Origin: Azospirillum sp. TSH58
GTDB taxonomy: Bacteria; Pseudomonadota; Alphaproteobacteria; Azospirillales; Azospirillaceae
Reading direction: 5' to 3'
DNA: 64,000 bases
NCBI RefSeq assembly: GCF_003119115.1
Contig: NZ_CP022363.1
Coordinates: forward strand, 248,001-312,000
Numbering within the stretch: position 1 is the stretch's first letter; each line of letters opens with the position of its first letter. Below are positions 1 to 8,569 of the stretch, piece by piece. The notes beneath the pieces were generated by a model. It ran no database searches. It saw only the letters and a program-made list of their open reading frames with translations, and was not told where the DNA came from. The translations under genes were made by a program, and so were the position numbers.

Positions 1-1
1 G

Positions 2-919
2 GCGGCGTCCTCCGGCGTCCGGCTGGCCGGCAGCGGCAACGGCACGAGCGCCGTCGGCGAAGCCGGTGAGGCCCGCGGGTCGGGCGGCGTGTGGGGCCAG
101 CCGCTGGCGGCCTACAGCCGGACCGGCTCGGACGGCAACGCCGCCGGCACCACCGAGCGGATCGGCGGTTTCCTGCTGGGCGCCGACCACAGCTACGAGA
201 ACGGCGTGAGCGGCGGCGTGGCGCTCGGCTACCTGCGCAACCGCGTCACCTCGCGCGACGGGCTGGGCAAGGCCGACGTGGACAGCTACCAGGCGACGCT
301 CTACGGCTCCTGGAGCCTGCGCGGCACGGCGGACAGCCCCTATGTCGAGGGCGCCATCGGCTACGGCTACGCCAACTACGACGCCTCGCGCGGCATCGCC
401 TTCGGCACGCTGGGCCAGGGCGCCAGCGGCAGCGCGGACGGCCATGACGTCTCGGTGGAGATTGCCGCCGGGCACCGCATGGCCTTCGCCGGCTCGGACA
501 GCGCCTGGATCGAGCCGCGGGCCGGACTGCGCTTCGACCGCATCACCCGCGAGGCCTTCCGCGAGTCCGGCGGCGGCGTGGCGCTCGACGTCGAGGCGGC
601 GGGCTGGACCAGCCTGCACAGCGCGCTCGGCGTCCGCGCCGGGACCAGCGTGACGGTGGGCGGCTGGCGCCTGCTGCCCAACGCCGCCCTGGCGTGGGAG
701 CATGACTTCGCCGACGCGACGGCCTCCACCACCAACCGGCTGGGCGGGGTGGCCTTCACCGCCGACGCCAGCAAGCCGGGCCGCGACGCCCTGGTGATCG
801 GCGCCGGGCTGGGCATGGCTCTGGACGACCGGCTGACCGCCACCATCGGCGTTCAGGACGCGATCCGCGCCCGCGAGAACACGGTGTCGGCGACCGCCGG
901 CCTGAAGTGGAAGCTGTGA
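2..919 (+). CDS. Autotransporter beta-domain protein, 3' end only
   Basis: The reading frame is open through the left edge of the window, so only the C-terminal 305 or so residues are visible. They look like an outer-membrane autotransporter translocator: alternating hydrophobic/polar strands rich in Gly, Ala, Tyr and Asp. Typical barrel phrases are GGFLLGADHSYENG, GGVALGYLRN, SYQATLYGSW and VEGAIGYGYANYD. The protein ends in TAGLKWKL, a strand ending in a hydrophobic residue as expected of an outer-membrane barrel. In this family the barrel anchors in the outer membrane and exposes an N-terminal passenger; the passenger lies outside the window, so its role is unknown. The GTG at 89 is internal and is not taken as the start. 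The IalB-like gene follows 5 bases downstream of the stop. Confidence 0.8.
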   Translation, partial: AASSGVRLAGSGNGTSAVGEAGEARGSGGVWGQPLAAYSRTGSDGNAAGTTERIGGFLLGADHSYENGVSGGVALGYLRNRVTSRDGLGKADVDSYQATLYGSWSLRGTADSPYVEGAIGYGYANYDASRGIAFGTLGQGASGSADGHDVSVEIAAGHRMAFAGSDSAWIEPRAGLRFDRITREAFRESGGGVALDVEAAGWTSLHSALGVRAGTSVTVGGWRLLPNAALAWEHDFADATASTTNRLGGVAFTADASKPGRDALVIGAGLGMALDDRLTATIGVQDAIRARENTVSATAGLKWKL

Positions 920-924
920 GGAGC

Positions 925-1446
925 ATGACGGCGATGCGCAAGGCCATCATCACGGGGGCGCTGGCAGCGCTCCCCCTCCTCATGAGCGGGGCTCCCGCTA
1001 TTGCGGTGGAACCGGGCAAGACCTTCGGCGACTGGCAGACCGAATGCGAGACGCCCCCCGACGGCAAGCCGCGCTGCTTCCTCTCGCAGACCCGCGTGAT
1101 GGAGAACAAGGAGGCCAAGCAGGCGACCCGCATCCTCAAGGCGTCGCTGGGCTATTTCGCCCCGGACGGCAAGGGGGTGATGGTGGTGATCCTGCCGCTG
1201 GGCGTCGACCTGCGCGCCGGGGCCGCCCTGACCATCGACGACGGCAAGCCGCTGCCGTTGACCTACCAGCAGTGCATCCAGGACGGCTGTCTAGCCAACG
1301 CCCCGATGGACGAGGCGACCCTGACCGCGCTGCGCCGCTCCAAGGGGGCGCAGATCGCCGTGCGCCCCTATGGCGGGACGCAGGCCGTGGCCTTCCCGAT
1401 CTCCACCAAGGGGATCACCGACGGCTTGGCCGCCCTGAAGCCCTGA
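925..1446 (+). CDS. Invasion-associated locus B (IalB) family secreted protein
   Basis: This 173-residue protein starts with a signal peptide (MTAMRKAIITGALAALPLL, then cleavage near APAIA-VEPG). The mature part has the IalB pattern: FGDWQTECE near the start, paired cysteines (PRCFLSQ, QQCIQDGCLAN) and a C-terminal region with ISTKGITDGLAAL. IalB-family proteins are periplasmic or surface proteins found widely in alphaproteobacteria; the name comes from Bartonella, and their role in free-living species is unknown. ATG 925 is chosen because GAGGAG lies just upstream; ATG 934 is an alternative. The 3' end overlaps the convergent glycosyltransferase-like gene by 32 bases. Confidence 0.8.
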   Translation: MTAMRKAIITGALAALPLLMSGAPAIAVEPGKTFGDWQTECETPPDGKPRCFLSQTRVMENKEAKQATRILKASLGYFAPDGKGVMVVILPLGVDLRAGAALTIDDGKPLPLTYQQCIQDGCLANAPMDEATLTALRRSKGAQIAVRPYGGTQAVAFPISTKGITDGLAALKP

Positions 1447-2623
1447 AGTTGCTTCCGGCCACCGCGGCGACGGCGCCGCGGATGGCCTCGTCCCACCGTC
1501 CCGGCGCCGGCTGCCGGTGCAGGGTGACGGTGGGATACCAGGGCGTGCCGCCGCGGCCGAGCAGCCAGCGCCAGTCCGGCGCGTAGGGCAGCAGCACCGC
1601 GGTCGGGCGCCCCATCGCCCCGGCCAGATGGGCGACCGCCGTGTCCACGCAGACCACATGGTCGAGCTGTGCCAGCACCGCCATGGTGTCAGCGAAACTC
1701 TCCAACTCCGGCCCCAGACCGACCAGCGGCGCCGCCCCGTAGTAGCGGGCGGCCTCGGCCTGCGCCGGCCCCTTCTGGAGCGACACCAGCGCGGTCTTCT
1801 CAAGCGCGAACAACGGCGCCAGCCGCGCGAGGGTCAGGGAGCGGTTGCGGTCGTTCCCGTGCGTCGGACGCCCCGCCCAGACCAGCCCGACGCGGCGGTG
1901 GCCGCGGGGCAGCAGCCCGTCCAAACGATCCGTCCAGCGCTCCACCCGCTCCGGCTCGGCCCGCAGATGGGGGACGGGTTGCGGAACGCTGTCGAGCGTC
2001 GTGCCGAACAGCCCCGGCAGGCTGGACAGCGCGGCGTAGGCATCGAAGGGCGGCGCCGCGTCCCAGGCGGTGAAGGCCCGGTGCCCGCCGGGCAAGGCGC
2101 GGATCACCGGCAGCATGTCCAGGCTGCACGCGACGATCACGCGCGGGCAGAGCGCCGCGGCCCTCGGCAGGTAACGGGCGAACTGGATGGTGTCGCCGAA
2201 GCCCTGGTCGGCGATCAGCAGAAGCGTGCCATCGGGCAAGGGGCTTCCATCCCAGGGTCTGGGGATGGCGCTCCCAAAGCGCTTCAGAATCGCCGGCGGG
2301 ACCGGGGGCGGCACGCCGGGAAGGCGCCAGCGCCATTCATACTCCCGCCAGCCTTCCTCCCACTGGCCGGAGAGCAGCAGCCCCTCGGCCAGCTCGAAAT
2401 GCGGCCCCGGCCAGTCCGGGCGAAGCCGCAAGGCCCGCCGCTCGCAGGCGATGGACGCCGCGACCTCCAGCCGGTCGTAGAGGGCCACGCCCAGATTGTA
2501 CCAGCCCGCCGCGTCGCCGGGATCGAGCGTGACGGCGCGGCGGCCATGGGCGGCGGCCTCGTCCAGCCGGCCCGCGCGGCGGCGGATTTCGCACAGGTCG
2601 CTGTCGGACGGGGCAATCGGCAT
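1415..2623 (-). CDS. TPR-containing glycosyltransferase family 9-like protein
   Basis: 402 residues. The N-terminal 110 residues contain TPR-like helices (RRAGRLDEAAAHGRRAV, WYNLGVALYDRLEVA). The rest resembles the GT-B fold of ADP-heptose:LPS heptosyltransferases. LLIADQGFGDTIQFARYLP near residue 135 fits the N-terminal Rossmann start, and CVDTAVAHLAGAMGRPT near residue 345 fits the family's nucleotide-sugar site. Such TPR-GT9 proteins are often O-linked or surface-glycan transferases; donor and acceptor cannot be told from the sequence. The ATG lies 9 bases after the stop of the upstream sulfotransferase gene, so the two are probably co-transcribed and coupled. The last 32 bases overlap the IalB-like gene tail to tail. 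Confidence 0.75.
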   Translation of the reverse strand: MPIAPSDSDLCEIRRRAGRLDEAAAHGRRAVTLDPGDAAGWYNLGVALYDRLEVAASIACERRALRLRPDWPGPHFELAEGLLLSGQWEEGWREYEWRWRLPGVPPPVPPAILKRFGSAIPRPWDGSPLPDGTLLLIADQGFGDTIQFARYLPRAAALCPRVIVACSLDMLPVIRALPGGHRAFTAWDAAPPFDAYAALSSLPGLFGTTLDSVPQPVPHLRAEPERVERWTDRLDGLLPRGHRRVGLVWAGRPTHGNDRNRSLTLARLAPLFALEKTALVSLQKGPAQAEAARYYGAAPLVGLGPELESFADTMAVLAQLDHVVCVDTAVAHLAGAMGRPTAVLLPYAPDWRWLLGRGGTPWYPTVTLHRQPAPGRWDEAIRGAVAAVAGSNFRASGRPSRR

Positions 2624-2631
2624 GGCGGCGG

Positions 2632-4212
2632 CTACAGGCCGTAGCCCAGCCCAAGAATGACCGGCTCCAGGATCGGGATCGCCGGCTTCAGATGGGTCAT
2701 GTAGGCGCGGTGACGGCCGATGGAGCGGCTGTGGAGCTTCTCCGCGACCTGGGCGTGGCTGGGCGTGCGGGCGGGGCGCCGGTTCTCCTCGAAGCGCAGG
2801 CAGCGCCGGTCGAAGCCGAGCCCGAGGAAGCCCAGCAACCGCCGCACCGCCGGTTCCGGCTCCCGCACCAGATCCTCGTAGCGCAGCGGCAGGTAGCGCA
2901 GCGGCATCTCCCGCCGGTAATGCTCCACCAGATCGAACACCCGCAGGACGTGGCGGGCCGCCGTTTCGACGTCAATGGCGCAGTGGAAGCCGTGGGTGAG
3001 GTCGGTGCCCATCATCGACAGCACGACGTCCAGCGGGTGGCGAAGCACATGCACAACCGGCGCGCTCGGGAACATCAGCGCGATCAGGCCGAGATGCGTC
3101 TCGTTGAAGGGCATCTTGTCGGTGAACAGCGCGTGGCCGGGCTTGGCCGGGAGCAGCTTGCGGGCGTGGCGCAGATAGGCGTCGCGCAGACGCTCCAGCC
3201 CATCGCGCTGGTCGCCCATCCACAGCTCCGACAGCGCTTCGGGATAGCCGAGCGGGCTGCCCAGCGTCTGCGGCAGCGCCCGGACCACCGCGCCGAGCGA
3301 CGGCAGTTCGTCCCCCGCGGCGATGGCCGGATGGCAGGACAGGATCTGCTCGACCAGCGTGGTGCCGGAGCGCGGGGCGCCCGTGACGAAGACCGGCTGC
3401 GGCCCGGCGGCGGGCGTGGCGGGCCGCGGCATCAGGCGCAGGCGCGGCGCCACGAAGAAGGTGGCCAGCCGCGCGATGAGGTCCACCGCCGCCGCCTCGT
3501 CGTAACGGCGCCCGGCCTGCCGCAGCAGGGCCTTGCCGGCGGCGAAGGCGGCGAAGGCCTCGTCGTGGCGGCCCAGCCGGTCGAGGATGCGCCCCGTCTC
3601 CAGCAGCGCGTCGGGGTCGGGGCAATCATGACGGGAGGCCGACGCGTCCAGGATGGCCAGCGCCCCCTCTCCGTCCCCCTGCCGGGCCAGCAGGGCCGCC
3701 GCGAAGATGTCGGCGCCGCGGTGGCCGGAGTCGAGCCGCCGGGCGCGGCCGACCAGCCGTTGCGCGGCGGGAAGATCGCGGGCGGCGTCCTCGGTCTGCG
3801 CCCAGCCGTGCCACGTCAGGGCGATGGACGGGTGCAGGGCCGCGGCCCGGCGGTAGGTCCGCCGTGCCTCCTCCAGCCGGCCCTGCCGGGTCAGGCTCCA
3901 GGCGAGATTGGCCACCGTCGCGGCGTCCGGCGGCGCCAGGGCCAACGCCCGGCGGTAATGGAACTCGGCGGCCTGGGGCCGCTGGGTGTCGGCCAGCACC
4001 AGCGCCATCAGCCTGTGGGAGTTGGCATCCTCCGGCGCGAGCCGGACCGCGTTGCGGGCGTGAGGCTCGGCTTCCGCCGCGCGGCCCGTCCGGACCAGCA
4101 GCCCGGCCAGTTCCTGGGTCGCCGCGAGATCGTCGGGAGCGGCCCGCAACCGCCGCTCCAGCGCCGCAGGGGCATCAGCGCCGCTCGGAAGGTCGTCGGG
4201 CGTGGTCGGCAT
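2632..4212 (-). CDS. TPR-containing sulfotransferase family protein
   Basis: 526 residues. About residues 1-230 are TPR repeats (RTGRAAEAEPHARNAVRL, EFHYRRALALAPPDAA, RRTYRRAAALHPS). About residues 270-500 are a PAPS-dependent sulfotransferase domain. The 5'-phosphosulfate-binding loop PVFVTGAPRSGTTLVEQIL is clear, and VVHVLRHPLDVVLSMMG matches the 3'-phosphate-binding motif. In this family the enzyme moves sulfate from PAPS to a hydroxyl or amine on a carbohydrate, peptide or small molecule; the acceptor is unknown. The partner gene downstream is a TPR glycosyltransferase, so decoration of a surface polymer or glycoprotein is a fair inference. A palindromic repeat region lies upstream of its ATG. 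Confidence 0.8.
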   Translation of the reverse strand: MPTTPDDLPSGADAPAALERRLRAAPDDLAATQELAGLLVRTGRAAEAEPHARNAVRLAPEDANSHRLMALVLADTQRPQAAEFHYRRALALAPPDAATVANLAWSLTRQGRLEEARRTYRRAAALHPSIALTWHGWAQTEDAARDLPAAQRLVGRARRLDSGHRGADIFAAALLARQGDGEGALAILDASASRHDCPDPDALLETGRILDRLGRHDEAFAAFAAGKALLRQAGRRYDEAAAVDLIARLATFFVAPRLRLMPRPATPAAGPQPVFVTGAPRSGTTLVEQILSCHPAIAAGDELPSLGAVVRALPQTLGSPLGYPEALSELWMGDQRDGLERLRDAYLRHARKLLPAKPGHALFTDKMPFNETHLGLIALMFPSAPVVHVLRHPLDVVLSMMGTDLTHGFHCAIDVETAARHVLRVFDLVEHYRREMPLRYLPLRYEDLVREPEPAVRRLLGFLGLGFDRRCLRFEENRRPARTPSHAQVAEKLHSRSIGRHRAYMTHLKPAIPILEPVILGLGYGL

Positions 4213-4299
4213 GACAGGCGGGTCCCATGGCGGCTGAACGCCCGCATGGGCGCGTGGTGCGGCGCCAGGATAGGGAAGGGCTTGGGTGGCGGCAAGGAC

Positions 4300-4480
4300 A
4301 TCCCCTCTCCCCCGCTCACGCGCAAACTTCGTTTGCGCTGACGCGACAGGCGGACCTTTGGTCCGCCGAAAGCGGGGAGAGGGTTAGGGTGAGGGGGGTG
4401 TGCTTGTGCCGAACGTACCGAAACGCAAATCCCCCTCACCCGCCCGCTTCGCGGGCACCCTCTCCCCGGAGGGGAGAGGG
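4300..4480. repeat. Dispersed GC-rich palindromic repeat, copy A
   Basis: A non-coding block between the sulfotransferase start and the crotonase-fold gene end. It is built from nested inverted repeats: CCCTCTCCCC arms pairing with GGGGAGAGGG, GCAAACTTCGTTTGC, GGCGGACCTTTGGTCCGCC, and GCCCGCTTCGCGGGC. The same modules recur near 8.3-8.6 kb (mostly inverted), at 15.73 kb (fragment) and at 34.6-34.7 kb. This is the only content of the roughly 300-base gap from 4213 to 4513. It resembles REP/BIME-type intergenic elements; a role in transcript termination or stability is inferred. Confidence 0.8.
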
Positions 4481-4513
4481 TTGTAAAGGCGAAATGCGAT
4501 GGCTTTGGTGCCC

Positions 4514-5329
4514 CTACCGCCCCGTCCAGACCGGGCGGCGCTTCTCCAGGAAGGCCGCGATGCCCTCCTGATAGTCGGCGGAAAGGTAGCAGAGGCGCAG
4601 CAGGTCGGCGTCGCCGTCCGCCGGCAGCCCATGGTCGCGCCAGCGCCGCAGCGCCTCGCGCGTCGTCCACAGGGTCAGCGGGGCGAGGCCCGCCAGTTCC
4701 TCCGCCAGTTCCTGGGTGCGCTCGGCAAGGTCGTCGTCGGGCACGACACCGCGCAGGGCACCGGCGCCGGCCAAGTCGTCGGCGCTCAGCAGGCGGGCGC
4801 TGAAGATCATCTCCTTGGTCCGCGCGGTGCCGAGGATGGCCGCCAGCCGGGCGAGATTCTTGATGCTCAGGCAGTTGCCCACCGTGCGGGCGATGGGGAA
4901 GCCGAAGCGCACCGACGGCGTGGCGATGCGCACGTCGCAGCAGGCGGCGAGCAGCGCCCCCTCCCCCACGCAGGCGCCGGCCAGGGCGGCGATGGTGGGA
5001 ACCCGCACCGCCTCCAGCGCCATCGCCGCCGTCTCCGCGCGGTCCTCCAGGATCGTGTAGTCCTCCGGCGTCTTGACGCTCTGCAGGCAGGACAGGTCGG
5101 CGCCGGCCATGAAGGCGGGCTTGTCGCCGGCCGCACCGGTCAGAACCAGCGCCTTCACCGCCGGGTCGGCATCGACCTCCCGGCAGATCTCGATCAGCCG
5201 GTCCTCCATCCAGGGGGTGATGGCGTTGCGCGCCTTGGGCCGGTTGAAGATCACCCATTGGACGGCGCCGCGCCGCTCGGTCAGGATTTCGGGCAAGGCG
5301 TCGGCCTCGCCGCTCGTGGCGATGGTCAT
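4514..5329 (-). CDS. Crotonase-fold (enoyl-CoA hydratase/isomerase) family protein
   Basis: 271 residues, the usual crotonase length. The fold is shown by VQWVIFNRPKARNAITPWM, the CoA/oxyanion motif FMAGADLSCL, and GACVGEGALLAACCDVRIA. The two glutamates that add water in classical hydratases are absent. The first (GGG-x-E-L context) is Leu in GEGALLAA, and the second (FGxPE context) is not Glu in FGFPIART. A different reaction on a CoA ester, such as isomerisation, decarboxylation or hydrolysis, is therefore more likely than standard enoyl-CoA hydration. It is the last gene of the catabolic/ABC-transporter run, 43 bases after the ATPase gene. Family is certain; reaction is not. Confidence 0.8.
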   Translation of the reverse strand: MTIATSGEADALPEILTERRGAVQWVIFNRPKARNAITPWMEDRLIEICREVDADPAVKALVLTGAAGDKPAFMAGADLSCLQSVKTPEDYTILEDRAETAAMALEAVRVPTIAALAGACVGEGALLAACCDVRIATPSVRFGFPIARTVGNCLSIKNLARLAAILGTARTKEMIFSARLLSADDLAGAGALRGVVPDDDLAERTQELAEELAGLAPLTLWTTREALRRWRDHGLPADGDADLLRLCYLSADYQEGIAAFLEKRRPVWTGR

Positions 5330-5372
5330 CGTTCGGAACTCTCTTGGATTGGGCTGACGGATCAGGCTGCGA

Positions 5373-6452
5373 TCAGGCCGCCGGCCCGAGGATCTGGCAG
5401 GACCCGATGGGAAGAAGCGCCGTCACCACGCTGCCCGGAGCGAAGCTTTGCGCGGGCGGAATGAAGGCGCGCAGCGTCCGCCCGCCCCCGAGATCCACCA
5501 GCACGTCGCGGTACTCGCCGAGATAGGCGGAGCGCTGGACCGTGCCGGACACCACGTTGCAGCCCGTGGCGTCCGGCGCCTGGTCGGCGCCGAACAGCCG
5601 GACCTGCGAGGGCCGCACGCACAGCGACACCGTCCCGCCATGCGCCGCGCCGCTGCGGTCGGGTGCCGTCAGCACATGGCCGCCGACGCGGATGGCGCCG
5701 TTGCCCTCGCTGGTCCCGGCCAGCTCGTTGTTGGCGCCGATGAAGGTGGCGACGAAGGCGTTGGACGGCCGCTCGAAGATGTCCTCCGGCGAGCCAAGCT
5801 GCTGGAGGTGGCCGGACTTCATGACGGCGATGCGGTCGGCGGTGACCAGCGCCTCCGACTGGTCGTGGGTGACGTAGACGGTGGTCAGCCCCAGCAGGTC
5901 GTGGACCTGCCGGATCTCGAACCGCATCTCCTCGCGCAGATGGGCGTCGAGGTTGGACAGCGGCTCGTCGAGCAGGAGGATGCGGGGCTCGACGGCCAGC
6001 GCGCGGGCCAGCGCCACGCGCTGCTGCTGGCCGCCGGACAGCTCCGACGGGTAGCGGTCGCGCAGGGCTTCCAGCCGGACGGTGCGCAGCGTGCGGTCCA
6101 GCCGCTCGGCGATCTCCGCCTTGGGCAGGCGGCGGATGGCGAGGCCGAAGGCGACGTTCTCCGCCACCGTCTTGTGCGGCCACACCGCGTAGTTCTGGAA
6201 GACCAGGGAGATGCCGCGCTTCTCCGGCGGCAGCACCCCGCGCGCCGAGGACAGCAGCACGTCGTCGGCCCAGATCTCGCCCTCCGTCGGCGCTTCGAAC
6301 CCGGCGAGGAGCTGGAGCGTCGTGGACTTGCCGCAGCCCGACGGGCCGAGCAGGGCCAGCAGCGTGCCGTTGGGGACCTGGAGGTCGATGCCGTGCAGCG
6401 CGGTGTAGGTGCCGAAGGACTTGCGGAGGTTCTTGATGCGGATCCCGCTCAT
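5373..6452 (-). CDS. ABC transporter ATPase, Fe3+/spermidine/opine type
   Basis: 359 residues. Walker A is GPSGCGKST (residues 36-44), the signature is LSGGQQQRVALARAL, Walker B is ILLLDEPLSNLD, and the switch histidine lies in YVTHDQSEAL. The last 120 residues form a TOBE-like regulatory domain (VSLCVRPSQVRL). This domain order is that of the FbpC/PotA/AfuC group, which powers import of ferric iron, polyamines, opines or organophosphonates. The start overlaps the permease stop by 4 bases, so translation is coupled. The linked CoA-metabolism genes argue for an organic substrate rather than iron, but this is inference. Confidence 0.9.
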   Translation of the reverse strand: MSGIRIKNLRKSFGTYTALHGIDLQVPNGTLLALLGPSGCGKSTTLQLLAGFEAPTEGEIWADDVLLSSARGVLPPEKRGISLVFQNYAVWPHKTVAENVAFGLAIRRLPKAEIAERLDRTLRTVRLEALRDRYPSELSGGQQQRVALARALAVEPRILLLDEPLSNLDAHLREEMRFEIRQVHDLLGLTTVYVTHDQSEALVTADRIAVMKSGHLQQLGSPEDIFERPSNAFVATFIGANNELAGTSEGNGAIRVGGHVLTAPDRSGAAHGGTVSLCVRPSQVRLFGADQAPDATGCNVVSGTVQRSAYLGEYRDVLVDLGGGRTLRAFIPPAQSFAPGSVVTALLPIGSCQILGPAA

Positions 6453-8242
6453 GTGGGGCGAACTCCTTCCGCCGGGGCGGTTTTACGGCCGGATTTGCGG
6501 GACGTGCGTCGCACGGTGGTCAGGCGCGTCAGGGGACCGGCGGCGGCCACCAGCGCCAGAGTGATGAGGAGGAGAAGGACGCTCATGGCGCAGACGGCCT
6601 CGTAATTGCCGCCGTCCTTGGCGTTGTAGATCAGGGTGGTCATCACGTTGGTCTTGGGCGTGATGAGGAAGACGGCCACCGACAGTTCCCGGATGATCGG
6701 GATGAAGACCAGGAACCAGCCCGACAGCAGCCCGCCGCCCATCAGCGGGATGGTGATGGACAGGAAGGTCCGCCCCTCCCCCGCGCCCAGGCTGCGGGCG
6801 GCGCGCTCCAGCTCCGGCCCGATGCCCTTCAGGATCGACCCGCCATGGGCGTAGGCGATGGGCAGGAAGGTCGCCGCGAAGGCCGCCACCAGCAGCAGCG
6901 GCGTGCCGTAGAGGTTCAGAGGCGCCCGCGTGTAGGCGGCGAAGAAGCCGACCGACATGACGATGCCGGGGATGATGATGGGGACGGTCGCCACCGCGCC
7001 GAACAGGCTGGCGCCGAACACCATCTTCCGCTCGACGATATAGGCGACCACGGTGCCGAGCATCACGCACATCGTCGCGGCGAGCGTCGAGAACAGCAGC
7101 GAGTTGACGATGGCGGTGTGCGTCTCCGAATTGCCAAACAGCGCCCACCAGTACCAGTGAAGCGAGAGGTTCTCCCACGACAGGCCCTGGCCCCAGGCGC
7201 GGGTCAGCGACACCAGCAGCAGCGCCGCGTAGGGCAGGAACACCGAGACCAGCGGCAGCAGCAGCGCCGCGAAGAAGGCCGGCCAGCGCGCGGCGCCCAG
7301 CGCGATCCGCCGCCCCGCCCGGCTCTTGCCGGAGATGGTGACGAACTGCTTGCGGCCCAGGATGCGGCGGCGCATCCAGAACAGCATGGCGGTGACCAGC
7401 AGCAGCGGCATGCAGTAGGCGGCCGCCATGTAGATTTCCGGCGGGAAGAGTTGGTAGAACTCGGCCAGCTTGGTCGTGACCACCGGGATGCCGGTCGGCG
7501 TCAGCAGGAAGGCGGGAACGCCGAACAGCGTCAGCCCCTGGATGAAAGACAGGATGAAGCTGGCGATCACCGCCGGGGTGACCAGCGGGATGGTGATGCT
7601 GAGCATGGTGCGCAGCGTGCCGGAGCCCAGGGTGGCGGCGGCGTCCTCCAGCTCCACGGCCATCTCGTCGAGCGCGCTCGACACCATGGTGAAGCTGTAG
7701 GGGACGGTGTAGATGCCGCAGATGAAGATCGCCCCGGTCATCGAGTAGATGTTCAGCAGCGGCCCCGCCTCCGCCCCGGCGAGCGTGCGCCACAGCGCGT
7801 TCAGCCAGCCGGAGTTGGGCGCCGCCAGCAGAATCCAGCCGGTCGCCCCGATGAAGGACGGGGTGACGAAGGCGGTCAGCGTCAGAACGCGAATGGTGCG
7901 GCGGAACGGCAGGTCGGTCCGCGACACCAGCCAGGCCAGCGGCACGCCGATGCCGACGGCGATCACGGCGGTCGCCACGGCCAGGAGCAGCGAATTGAAC
8001 AGCGGTTCCAGCAGGTCCGCGGACTGGAAGATCCGCGCGTAGTTGCCGAGCGTCCAGGCGCCGGTGATGTCGTCGTGGAAACTGTTGTTGAGAACCCAGC
8101 CGAAGGGCAGAACCACCAGCAGGAAGAGAAGAAGGGCGACGGCGCCGAAGACCAGGGTCCTGGCGAGCGGCACGCGGGCCATCACCGGGCGCGCGGTCAC
8201 CGTGGCTGCGCTGTCTGGGCTGTCCGTTGAAATGACCCCCAT
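6449..8242 (-). CDS. ABC transporter permease, two fused halves (FbpB type)
   Basis: About 597 residues with roughly 12 membrane segments in two homologous halves. Each half carries an EAA-type loop: ELEDAAATLGSGTLRTMLSITIPL in the first and ELERAARSLGAGEGRTFLSITIPL in the second (long motifs; key residues E-x3-A-x3-L-G). Such fused permeases serve Fe3+/thiamine/opine-type importers as the single membrane subunit. The frame is open upstream to 8350, but those residues come from the palindromic repeat. The start chosen is ATG 8242, preceded by GGAGG at 8 bases; ATG 8257 is the alternative. The gene is separated from the binding-protein gene by repeat copy B. Confidence 0.9.
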   Translation of the reverse strand: MGVISTDSPDSAATVTARPVMARVPLARTLVFGAVALLLFLLVVLPFGWVLNNSFHDDITGAWTLGNYARIFQSADLLEPLFNSLLLAVATAVIAVGIGVPLAWLVSRTDLPFRRTIRVLTLTAFVTPSFIGATGWILLAAPNSGWLNALWRTLAGAEAGPLLNIYSMTGAIFICGIYTVPYSFTMVSSALDEMAVELEDAAATLGSGTLRTMLSITIPLVTPAVIASFILSFIQGLTLFGVPAFLLTPTGIPVVTTKLAEFYQLFPPEIYMAAAYCMPLLLVTAMLFWMRRRILGRKQFVTISGKSRAGRRIALGAARWPAFFAALLLPLVSVFLPYAALLLVSLTRAWGQGLSWENLSLHWYWWALFGNSETHTAIVNSLLFSTLAATMCVMLGTVVAYIVERKMVFGASLFGAVATVPIIIPGIVMSVGFFAAYTRAPLNLYGTPLLLVAAFAATFLPIAYAHGGSILKGIGPELERAARSLGAGEGRTFLSITIPLMGGGLLSGWFLVFIPIIRELSVAVFLITPKTNVMTTLIYNAKDGGNYEAVCAMSVLLLLITLALVAAAGPLTRLTTVRRTSRKSGRKTAPAEGVRPT

Positions 8243-8268
8243 AGGGTCCGCCTCCATTGTCCGTACTA

Positions 8269-8561
8269 TCCCTCGCCCCTCCGGGGAGAGGGTGCCCGCG
8301 AAGCGGGCGGGTGAGGGGGTTGTGCGTGGCGGCACGTCCGGCACAAGCACATCCCCCTCACCCTAAAGCAAACTTTCGTTTGCTTTAGACTCACATCGCC
8401 TCACTCGCCGGCGGGCTTCGGCCGCATGTGCGGCCGGGACCGCCGTCGCGGTCCAAAGCGGATTGCAATCCGCATTAACCCTCTCCCCGCTTTCGGCGGA
8501 CCAAAGGTCCGCCTGTCGCGTCAGCGCAAACGAAGTTTGCGCGTGAGCGGGAGGAAGAGGG
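8269..8561. repeat. Dispersed GC-rich palindromic repeat, copy B, inside an operon
   Basis: This block fills the 327-base gap between the binding-protein stop and the permease start. It repeats the modules of copy A largely in reverse orientation: CCCTCTCCCC/GGGGAGAGGG arms, GCGGGC hairpins, GGCGGACCAAAGGTCCGCC, and CGCAAACGAAGTTTGCG. It also has its own hairpins (AAAGCAAACTTTCGTTTGCTTT and GCGGATTGCAATCCGC). Both flanking genes are on the minus strand and belong to one transporter, so the element is transcribed within the message. Inference: it could protect the upstream binding-protein message and lower permease output, a known effect of REP hairpins in other operons. Confidence 0.8.
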
Positions 8562-8569
8562 AATTAAGG

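Noticed and set aside
8243..8350. N-terminal 36 residues of the longest permease frame
   Set aside because: They are translated from the palindromic repeat; a good ribosome site stands before ATG 8242.
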